Below, in pieces: positions 1 to 5,746 of a stretch of 11,069 nt of DNA. Below the pieces are notes generated by a model. The model did no database searches. It was not told where the DNA came from and saw only the letters and a list, made by a program, of their open reading frames with translations. The stretch is taken from contig CALHBZ010000297.1 of the NCBI GenBank assembly GCA_937930605.1, positions 1 to 11,069 on the forward strand, written 5' to 3'. The translations under genes were made by a program, and so were the position numbers. The stretch's first letter is position 1. Every line of letters begins with the position of its first letter. The DNA is from Streptococcus oralis (GTDB lineage Bacteria; Bacillota; Bacilli; Lactobacillales; Streptococcaceae).

Positions 1-1
1 C

Positions 2-1630
2 GTTCCAACTGTTGGAAAAATCATGGAAAGCTACTACCCAGAAGTGCTTGAAAAATGTGACTTTATCGAGAAAATCGTGAAGAGCGAGGAAGAATCCTTT
101 GCTCGTACCCTTCATTCAGGTCAACACTTTGCAGAAACCATTGTAGCTGATTTGAAAGAAAAGGGTCAAAGCGTTATCGCGGGGAAAGATGTCTTCAAAC
201 TCTATGACACTTACGGTTTCCCAGTGGAATTGACAGAAGAAATCGCCGAAGAAGCTGGTATGACTGTAGACCGTGAAGGTTTTGAAGCAGCCATGAAAGA
301 ACAGCAAGAGCGTGCGCGTGCGTCAGCTGTTAAAGGTGGTTCAATGGGTATGCAGAATGAAACCCTTCAAAACATCACTGTTGAGAGCGTCTTTAACTAT
401 GAAGCATCACAATTGTCTTCTAAATTGGTGGCCATCGTAGCGGACAATGCAGAAGTAGAAACTGTCTCTGAAGGAACTGCCTCTCTCATCTTTGCTGAGA
501 CTCCGTTCTACGCTGAAATGGGTGGACAGGTTGCAGACCATGGTAAAATCTTGGACGCTGCTGGAAACATCGTGGCTACGGTGACAGATGTTCAAAAAGC
601 GCCAAATGGCCAACCGCTACATACAGTTGAAGTCCATGCTCCGCTTGCTTTAAACCAAGAATACACACTTAGCATCGACACCAATCGTCGTCTTCGTGTC
701 ATGAAAAACCACACGGCAACTCACTTGCTCCACGCAGCGCTTCACAATATCCTTGGAAGCCACGCAACGCAAGCAGGTTCACTTAACGAAGTCGAATTCC
801 TTCGCTTTGACTTTACGCACTTCCAAGCGGTGACAGCAGAGGAACTCCGTGCCATTGAACAACAAGTCAATGATAAAATCTGGGAAGCAATCGCAGTGGA
901 AACTGTTGAGACTGATATTGAGACAGCTAAAGAAATGGGAGCCATGGCCCTTTTTGGCGAGAAGTATGGTAAGGAAGTTCGTGTTGTGACGATTGGCGAT
1001 TACTCTGTTGAACTCTGTGGTGGTACCCACGTTGGCAACACTTCTGAGATTGGCCTCTTCAAGATTGTCAAAGAAGAAGGGATCGGATCAGGAACTCGCC
1101 GTATCTTGGCCGTGACTGGTAAGGAAGCATTTGAAGCCTACCGTGAGCAAGAAGACGCTCTGAAAGCAGTCGCAGCGACTTTGAAAGCACCTCAACTCAA
1201 GGAAGTACCTCATAAAGTAGAAGGCCTTCAAGAGCAACTCCGTCAATTGCAAAAAGAAAATGCAGAATTGAAGGAAAAAGCAGCAGCTGCGGCCGCAGGT
1301 GATGTCTTCAAGGATGTGAAGGAAGTCAACGGATACCGTTACATTGCGAGCCAAGTATCTGTATCAGATGCAGGTGCCCTTCGTACCTTTGCAGATAACT
1401 GGAAACAAAAAGACTACTCTGACGTGCTAGTCCTAGTTGCAGCTATCGGTGACAAGGTAAATGTTCTTGTAGCAAGTAAGAGCAAAGATATCCACGCAGG
1501 TAATTTGGTTAAAGAATTGGCTCCAATCGTTGATGGACGTGGTGGTGGAAAACCAGACATGGCCATGGCAGGAGGAAGCAACCAAGCTAAGATTCAGGAA
1601 TTGCTGGATGCAGTAGCAGGTAAATTGTAA
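2..1630 (+). CDS. alaS: Alanine--tRNA ligase, 3' part (partial at window start)
   Basis: The enzyme charges tRNA-Ala with alanine in the cytoplasm and clears mischarged Ser/Gly-tRNA-Ala. The reading frame is open from base 2, so the ATG at 23 is internal and not the start. About 540 residues are present of a family length near 870; the missing part is most of the N-terminal catalytic domain. What remains is the tRNA-recognition region, then the editing domain with its zinc-binding motifs HTATH (His codons at 710 and 722) and CGGTH (Cys at 1016, His at 1028). A Glu/Lys/Ala-rich coiled coil follows at about 1208-1290, then the C-Ala domain with the glycine-rich [14 protein letters not shown] segment near the end. 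All four editing-site ligands are intact. The gene ends at TAA 1628-1630 and is closed by a terminator 50 bases later. Identification is very secure. Confidence 0.98.
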   Translation, partial: VPTVGKIMESYYPEVLEKCDFIEKIVKSEEESFARTLHSGQHFAETIVADLKEKGQSVIAGKDVFKLYDTYGFPVELTEEIAEEAGMTVDREGFEAAMKEQQERARASAVKGGSMGMQNETLQNITVESVFNYEASQLSSKLVAIVADNAEVETVSEGTASLIFAETPFYAEMGGQVADHGKILDAAGNIVATVTDVQKAPNGQPLHTVEVHAPLALNQEYTLSIDTNRRLRVMKNHTATHLLHAALHNILGSHATQAGSLNEVEFLRFDFTHFQAVTAEELRAIEQQVNDKIWEAIAVETVETDIETAKEMGAMALFGEKYGKEVRVVTIGDYSVELCGGTHVGNTSEIGLFKIVKEEGIGSGTRRILAVTGKEAFEAYREQEDALKAVAATLKAPQLKEVPHKVEGLQEQLRQLQKENAELKEKAAAAAAGDVFKDVKEVNGYRYIASQVSVSDAGALRTFADNWKQKDYSDVLVLVAAIGDKVNVLVASKSKDIHAGNLVKELAPIVDGRGGGKPDMAMAGGSNQAKIQELLDAVAGKL

Positions 1631-1681
1631 GAAAAAATGAGTCCCGGCCAACTATTGTTGGTAAATAAGAAATCATACTCT

Positions 1682-1711
1682 GAAGAGAGCCGTACTGGTT
1701 CTCTTCTTTTT
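1682..1711 (+). terminator. Rho-independent terminator of alaS
   Basis: A 10-bp stem, GAAGAGAGCC (1682-1691) with GGTTCTCTTC (1697-1706), has one G-U pair and a 5-base loop. It is followed by five T residues. It lies about 50 bases after the alaS stop codon. Confidence 0.88.
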
Positions 1712-2360
1712 GATATCCAGTGACTATTCTAACTTTAAAGTTGTCAAAAATACAAAAAATAAAAACATTTTGCTTAATTATCTTGGATAGGGATTTTATT
1801 GTAGGGACTAAACATGTTCCATTTTAATGCCCTTCACTTGGTCTTTCTCTGTTTGGAATATCATAGGAAAAGATTGGTTACATTCGTCACTCCATAGTCC
1901 GTTCCTCCTCCCAAGATATGCAAACGGCAGTTAAAACAGAGCTTTAGATTCATGTTGGTTAAGAATGCAGTTGGAACTGGTGACAGGTAAAATTTTTCTC
2001 GATAGCAGTCGTATGGGGCATCTTTATCGGTCGTTGAGTGAATTTAGGAAGACCTATTTAACCAAGTAGTCAATACTGTGGGGACATTTTGGAGCAGGAT
2101 AATTCAGTCTAGCGCTGTCTCTCTTGCGACTTTTAGTTTATAGATAGTATAGGATAGAAAATTTGTTGTTTTTAGTCTAGTTATAAGAAACAGTATGATA
2201 AATCGTAATCTTCTCCACTTTCCAACTTAACATGAGGAGTTTGGTTAAAGAATAGGAATTTTTAATAATCGTTGGTTTTACATTCTGGGAACATTCTTGT
2301 TGGTATTGAAAAATTGAGAGAATATATGGTTTTTGTGGATATTTTTCGATACCAGAAAAT
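1712..2360. other. Gene-free stretch between alaS and ald
   Basis: About 650 bases hold no intact gene on either strand. The base composition is AT-rich and stop codons are frequent in all frames. The only coding-like signal is a set of short out-of-frame minus-strand pieces (1808-2167) that resemble a transposase N-terminus and are listed separately. I found no tRNA, no BOX-type repeat I could recognise and no convincing small-RNA promoter-terminator pair. Confidence 0.7.
1808..2167 (-). pseudogene. Remnant of an ISL3-family (IS1167-like) transposase N-terminus
   Basis: Three minus-strand fragments in different frames read like one decayed protein. The fragment 2167-2054 contains ARLNYPAPKCPH, which resembles the start of the zinc-binding region of ISL3-family transposases (typically K/R-L-D-Y-x-A-P-x-C-P-x-C). 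The fragment 2043-1861 contains VPTAFL followed about nine residues later by CFNC (CxxC at 1938-1927). This matches the spacing of the family's PT...L...R-F-x-C-x-x-C segment. A third frame continues to a stop at 1808-1810. The second ligand of the first zinc pair is lost (CPH-S), and stops and frameshifts separate the pieces, so no protein can be made. Only the first quarter of a transposase is represented; the catalytic part and terminal inverted repeats were not seen. The assignment rests on remembered family sequences and is tentative. Confidence 0.45.
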
Positions 2361-2395
2361 CAAGAAAAAGAGCAGTTGAGATGAGACTGCTCTTT
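2361..2395 (-). terminator. Terminator of ald (possibly bidirectional)
   Basis: A perfect 10-bp stem pairs AAAGAGCAGT (2367-2376) with ACTGCTCTTT (2386-2395) around a 9-base loop. Read on the minus strand, the stem runs into TTTTTCTTGATTTT, a good U tract about 30 bases after the ald stop. On the + strand the following sequence is also T-rich (CTTGTATTT), so it could stop transcription from both sides. Confidence 0.85.
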
Positions 2396-2424
2396 CTTGT
2401 ATTTATGTTAACTAGTTAATGTCT

Positions 2425-3537
2425 TTAGACAAGTTCATCAATCGAAGTGTGGTCCTTATCTAGCCCTTGGGCAACTGGAAGACTGGTCAAGTAACCTTGA
2501 TAAGTTGTAACTCCTTGACGTAAGCCCTCGTCTTCAGAGATTGCTTGTGCGAATCCTTTGTCAGACAAAGCTTCGATATAAGGAAGAGTGACATTGGTCA
2601 GGGCGATGGTAGAAGTACGGGCTACGGCGCCAGGGATGTTGGCAACAGCATAGTGGAGTACACCGTGTTTTTCATAGACGGGTTCATCGTGCGTTGTCAC
2701 ACGATCTGCTGTTGCGATAACACCGCCTTGGTCAACGGCAACGTCAACGATGACAGATCCTGGACGCATTTGTTTGACCATCTCATCTGTTACCAGTTTT
2801 GGTGCCTTGGCACCAGGGATGAGGACCGCTCCAATTACCACATCAGCATCCTTCACGCTTGCTTCGAGGTTGAATGAATTAGACATAAGAGTTTGGATTT
2901 GGTTTCCGAAAACATCTTCTAGGACTGAAAGACGTTTAGCACTAATATCTAAAATAGTTACTTGAGCACCAAGTCCAAGGGCGATACGGGCAGCATGTGT
3001 ACCGACGACACCGCCACCGATGATGGTTACTTTTCCTTTTGGAACACCTGGTACACCACCAAGTAGAACACCAGAGCCACCAGCTTGCTTAGTAAGGAAG
3101 TGAGCTCCGATTTGCACCGCCATACGACCTGCAACCTCACTCATAGGAACGAGGAGTGGCAGATGTCCTTGATTATCACGAACAGTTTCATAGGCAATTC
3201 CTGTTGTTTTGGCTGCTAGCATGGCACCTGCTAATTCTGGCGCAGCGGCCATGTGCAAGTAGGTGAAGAGGAGAAGATCGTCGCGCAAGTAAGCATATTC
3301 AGAAGCTAATGGCTCTTTTACTTTCACGACTAACTCTGCTGCCCAAGCTTCACTAGCAGTAGCGACAATCTCAGCACCTTGCTTTTGATAGTCTGCATCA
3401 GTAAATCCTGAACCGAGACCAGCATTTGTTTCGATGAGGACACGATGACCACGGCTAACTAGGCTATAGACACCAGCAGGTGTCAAGGCAACGCGGTTTT
3501 CATTATTTTTAATTTCTTTTGGAATTCCAATTAACAT
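2425..3537 (-). CDS. ald: Alanine dehydrogenase
   Basis: This enzyme catalyses the NAD-dependent oxidative deamination of L-alanine to pyruvate and ammonium, and the reverse reaction. The 370 residues match the usual family length, and the N-terminus ([18 protein letters not shown]) is the family's standard start. The substrate-binding and catalytic residues expected in the family are present: Arg15, Lys74, His95 and Asp269 in the VDVAVDQGG motif. The NAD-binding Rossmann motif GGGVVG lies at 174-179, with the acidic ribose-binding residue Asp197 at the end of the next strand. A ribosome site (AAAGGT on the minus strand near 3550) precedes the start. The gene is monocistronic, with its own promoter and terminator, and points toward alaS. 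It is intact here; as I recall, the pneumococcal TIGR4 copy is a frameshifted pseudogene. Confidence 0.97.
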   Translation of the reverse strand: MLIGIPKEIKNNENRVALTPAGVYSLVSRGHRVLIETNAGLGSGFTDADYQKQGAEIVATASEAWAAELVVKVKEPLASEYAYLRDDLLLFTYLHMAAAPELAGAMLAAKTTGIAYETVRDNQGHLPLLVPMSEVAGRMAVQIGAHFLTKQAGGSGVLLGGVPGVPKGKVTIIGGGVVGTHAARIALGLGAQVTILDISAKRLSVLEDVFGNQIQTLMSNSFNLEASVKDADVVIGAVLIPGAKAPKLVTDEMVKQMRPGSVIVDVAVDQGGVIATADRVTTHDEPVYEKHGVLHYAVANIPGAVARTSTIALTNVTLPYIEALSDKGFAQAISEDEGLRQGVTTYQGYLTSLPVAQGLDKDHTSIDELV

Positions 3538-3578
3538 AGAGATAACTTACCTTTCAATTGACGGGATTATTTTAGTTG

Positions 3579-3609
3579 TCACATTCCATTTCATAAATCA
3601 AAAATGTGA
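3579..3609. repeat. Inverted repeat at the ald transcription start (possible operator)
   Basis: Perfect 7-bp arms, TCACATT (3579-3585) and AATGTGA (3603-3609), are separated by 17 bases. The promoter-proximal arm coincides with the predicted ald start site, so it could be an operator or a 5' hairpin in the leader. No known regulator is assigned. Confidence 0.35.
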
Positions 3610-3616
3610 TGGTTTT

Positions 3617-3645
3617 ATTTTATATGAAACCGCTTCAAAAATCAA
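3617..3645 (-). promoter_or_regulatory. Predicted sigma-A promoter of ald
   Basis: On the minus strand, TTGATT (3645-3640) and TAAAAT (3622-3617) are separated by exactly 17 bases. Transcription would start near 3610, giving a leader of about 70 bases before the ald start codon. Prediction from consensus only. Confidence 0.55.
3625..3638. promoter_or_regulatory. Cre-like sequence inside the ald promoter spacer
   Basis: TGAAACCGCTTCAA matches 12 of 14 positions of the CcpA operator consensus TGWAANCGNTNWCA, including the central CG. It sits between the -35 and -10 of the predicted ald promoter, a position from which bound CcpA would block RNA polymerase. The mismatches in the right half-site make it a weak candidate. 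Confidence 0.35.
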
Positions 3646-3673
3646 GAAAAACTTTTGCTTTGATGAGCTTTTT

Positions 3674-3701
3674 TTGCTAAGCTAGTAGGAAAATATATAA
3701 G
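3674..3701 (+). promoter_or_regulatory. Weak predicted promoter of the orphan gene
   Basis: TTGCTA (3674-3679) and TATAAG (3696-3701) are 16 bases apart, just upstream of the ribosome site AGGAG (3709-3713). Both hexamers depart from consensus, but this is the only plausible promoter between the divergent ald promoter and the gene. Confidence 0.35.
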
Positions 3702-3721
3702 TTAGGATAGGAGAAAGTTTT

Positions 3722-4342
3722 ATGATAATCCATACAGAAGTCAATGCTGATACTTCTTCTCTCAACTTTATGTCAGTACAAAAAATTCATGTAAGACGTT
3801 GGGAGATAATTGGTGACTATAGAAGAAGGGAGGAGTATTTACAGTATTTGATTTCGCAATTATATGACTATTCAGCTAAAAATAATTTTAATCTATACTT
3901 AGTATTAGGGGATGATTGCTTTAATGATAATACTAGAATAATCCAATATTATAAACTTTGGAAATTGCTAAAAAAGCAACACCTAGAGGTTAGGAATGCA
4001 ATTTATTCTGAAGAGATTATGATTACGAAGAATAATAAAGTGAAATTTTTTGGTGGAATTCAAATATCAGATAGAGAGTCTGTTTCAGACATTGTTTCAA
4101 TCTTGCTAGTAAAACTAACAGCTCATTTATTATTGTTGCCGGAGGGACTTAAAGTTACAACTTTTTTACAGTCAGGTTTTTCAAAGATAATAGCTGAAAA
4201 TAGCGAGTATATTGAGAATGTGGTTAGTAGTGGTGGAATTGTTTTATTCCGTGAAGGTTACTTTGACGATAGGAATACAGGTTTTATAGGTTTCGGGGGA
4301 TTATCCTTAATTACTAAAGATTTATTTGGAAAAACGAAATAA
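3722..4342 (+). CDS. Hypothetical protein, 206 residues, unrecognised family
   Basis: I do not recognise this protein. The ATG at 3722 is supported by AGGAG at 3709-3713 with 8 bases of spacing. The product is predicted cytosolic: there is no signal peptide and no clear membrane helix. The most hydrophobic stretch, around residues 125-140 (ISILLVKLTAHLLLLPEG in part), reads more like a buried helix. The N-terminal half is rich in charged and aromatic residues (RRWEIIGDYRRREEYL). The C-terminal half has glycine turns (KVKFFGGIQISDRES, GFIGFGGLS) suggestive of an alpha/beta fold. Codon use is visibly more AT-rich than in alaS, ald or comEC, which suggests recent acquisition. It stands alone: ald is divergent and the next gene has its own ribosome site 118 bases away. 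No function is proposed. Confidence 0.75.
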   Translation: MIIHTEVNADTSSLNFMSVQKIHVRRWEIIGDYRRREEYLQYLISQLYDYSAKNNFNLYLVLGDDCFNDNTRIIQYYKLWKLLKKQHLEVRNAIYSEEIMITKNNKVKFFGGIQISDRESVSDIVSILLVKLTAHLLLLPEGLKVTTFLQSGFSKIIAENSEYIENVVSSGGIVLFREGYFDDRNTGFIGFGGLSLITKDLFGKTK

Positions 4343-4459
4343 ATCTAGATAAGCTAAAATCCTTAGATGTTGTAAGAATACGAAGAATATAGCAGACCCT
4401 TTTGTAGTTGAAAACTTAGAGATTAAGAGGGATTCGGTTTTGAAACGAAAGGAGATAAG

Positions 4460-5029
4460 ATGGAATCAATCTTTTTAAAACTAGCCCAGTATCCAATAGT
4501 CGAGACAGAACGTTTAGTGCTTAGACCTGTAACTTTGGACGATGCAGAAGCTATGTTTCAGTATGCCTCAGACAGAGAAAATACACGCTACACTTTTCCA
4601 ACCAATCAAAGTTTGGAAGAAACTAAGAACAATATTGCTCAGTTCTACTTGGCCAATCCCTTGGGACGGTGGGGAATCGAACTAAAAAGCAGTGGTCAGT
4701 TTATCGGTACCATTGACCTGCACAAGATTGACACAGTCTTAAAAAAGGCAGCTATTGGCTACATTATCAATAAAAAGTATTGGAAGCAAGGATTGACAAC
4801 AGAAGCCACTCGAGCCGTGATTGAGCTGGCTTTTGAGAAGATTGGAATGAACAAGTTGACTGCCCTTCACGACAAGGATAATCCTGCATCAGAAAAGGTG
4901 ATGCAGAAATCAGGTATGCGTTTTTCCCACGAAGAACCTTATGCCAGAATGGACAAAAAAGAGCCAGGTCGAATCGTTACAAGAGTTCATTATGTCTTGA
5001 CCAAGGAAGACTATTTTGCAAATAAATAA
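4460..5029 (+). CDS. GNAT-family N-acetyltransferase, RimJ/RimL type
   Basis: This is a predicted acetyl-CoA-dependent transferase of the GCN5-related superfamily. The 189 residues open with the typical ETERLVLRPVTLDDAEAMF segment (15-33) of the RimJ/RimL/ribosomal-protein branch. The acetyl-CoA pyrophosphate loop is KQGLTTEA (109-116), a version of the Q/R-x-x-G-x-G/A motif. The C-terminal signature N141-x-x-S144-x-x-V147-x-x-K150-S-G-M follows. The start is fixed by AAAGGAG (4448-4454), five bases before the ATG. The substrate cannot be told from sequence; relatives acetylate ribosomal protein N-termini, antibiotics or small amines. A strong terminator follows, so it is not part of the comEA-comEC operon. 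In pneumococcus a GNAT gene occupies the same place before celA. Confidence 0.9.
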   Translation: MESIFLKLAQYPIVETERLVLRPVTLDDAEAMFQYASDRENTRYTFPTNQSLEETKNNIAQFYLANPLGRWGIELKSSGQFIGTIDLHKIDTVLKKAAIGYIINKKYWKQGLTTEATRAVIELAFEKIGMNKLTALHDKDNPASEKVMQKSGMRFSHEEPYARMDKKEPGRIVTRVHYVLTKEDYFANK

Positions 5030-5030
5030 G

Positions 5031-5060
5031 CAGTTGAAAAGAAATTTTCGACTGTTTTTT
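5031..5060 (+). terminator. Terminator after the acetyltransferase gene
   Basis: A 10-bp stem pairs CAGTTGAAAA (5031-5040) with TTTTCGACTG (5045-5054), including one G-T pair. The loop is GAAA and six T residues follow. It separates the acetyltransferase gene from the competence operon, and its T run also lies just upstream of the combox. Confidence 0.88.
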
Positions 5061-5068
5061 CTTCCTCT

Positions 5069-5076
5069 TACGAATA
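5069..5076 (+). promoter_or_regulatory. SigX (ComX) combox / cin-box of the comEA-comEC operon
   Basis: TACGAATA is an exact match to the streptococcal combox, the -10-like element read by the competence sigma factor SigX. A T-rich stretch (5055-5068) lies directly upstream, as is usual at late-competence promoters. The comEA ribosome site (AGGAG, 5086-5090) and ATG (5096) follow within 20 bases, so the transcript leader would be very short. Expression is therefore expected only during competence. Confidence 0.9.
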
Positions 5077-5095
5077 ATCAAAGAGAGGAGAAAAT

Positions 5096-5746
5096 ATGGA
5101 AGCAATTATCGAGAAAATCAAAGAGTATAAAATCATTGTCATCTGTGCAGGTTTGGGTCTGGCCTTAGGCGGCTTTTTCCTGCTAAAACCAAGTTCACAA
5201 ACATCTGTGAAAGAAACAAATTTGCAGGCTGAAGTTGCAGCTGTTTCAAAGGATTCATCGTCTGAAAAAGAAGTGAAGAAGGAAGAAAAGGAAGAGTCCC
5301 CTGAACAAGATTTGGTTACAGTGGATGTCAAAGGTGCTGTCAAATCGCCAGGGATTTATGATTTGCCAGTAGGAAGTCGGGTCAATGATGCTGTTCAGAA
5401 GGCTGGTGGCTTGACAGAGCAAGCAGATAGCAAGTCGCTCAACTTAGCCCAGAAAGTCAGCGACGAGGCTCTAGTTTACGTCCCGACAAAGGGGGAAGAA
5501 GCAACTAGTCAGCAGACTGGTTCGGGAACGACTCCTTCTACAAGTAAGGATAAGAAGGTCAACCTAAATAAAGCTAGTCTGGAAGAGCTCAAGCAGGTCA
5601 AAGGTTTGGGAGGAAAACGAGCCCAGGATATTATCGATCATCGTGAGGCAAATGGCAAGTTCAAGTCGGTAGACGAACTCAAGAAGGTCTCTGGTATTGG
5701 CGCAAAGACCATAGAAAAGTTAAAAGACTATGTTACAGTGGATTAA
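5096..5746 (+). CDS. comEA: Competence protein ComEA, DNA receptor (CelA)
   Basis: ComEA binds incoming double-stranded DNA on the outer face of the membrane and passes it to the ComEC channel in natural transformation. The 216-residue product has one membrane anchor near residues 13-30 and a Lys/Glu-rich linker at about 50-72. An SLBB-type domain follows (about 73-130, starting VTVDVKGAVKSPGIYDL), then a Gly/Ser/Thr linker. Two helix-hairpin-helix motifs at about 160-181 (VKGLGGKRAQDI) and 191-212 (VSGIGAKTIEKL) form the DNA-binding end. Both hairpins keep their G-x-G turns. The start is set by AGGAG at 5086-5090. comEC begins inside its last codons, showing translational coupling. The gene is intact and of normal length. 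Confidence 0.97.
   Translation: MEAIIEKIKEYKIIVICAGLGLALGGFFLLKPSSQTSVKETNLQAEVAAVSKDSSSEKEVKKEEKEESPEQDLVTVDVKGAVKSPGIYDLPVGSRVNDAVQKAGGLTEQADSKSLNLAQKVSDEALVYVPTKGEEATSQQTGSGTTPSTSKDKKVNLNKASLEELKQVKGLGGKRAQDIIDHREANGKFKSVDELKKVSGIGAKTIEKLKDYVTVD

Noticed and set aside
742..1354. Minus-strand open frames inside alaS
   Set aside because: They are antisense shadows of a conserved coding region, with no ribosome sites or recognisable motifs.
1648..1661. Hairpin CCAAC-TATT-GTTGG after alaS as a terminator
   Set aside because: It is short and is not followed by a T run; the real terminator is the 10-bp stem at 1682-1711.
1821..2110. Plus-strand coding-like fragments in the alaS-ald gap
   Set aside because: Several short open stretches can be read, but none shows a start, a ribosome site or a family motif; the minus-strand transposase reading explains more of the region.
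2545..2965. Plus-strand open frames within ald
   Set aside because: They are opposite-strand shadows of the alanine dehydrogenase coding sequence and lack ribosome sites.
4379..4386. TACGAAGA as a second combox before the acetyltransferase gene
   Set aside because: It differs from TACGAATA in the conserved TA end, has no T-rich tract upstream and lies about 75 bases from the start codon.
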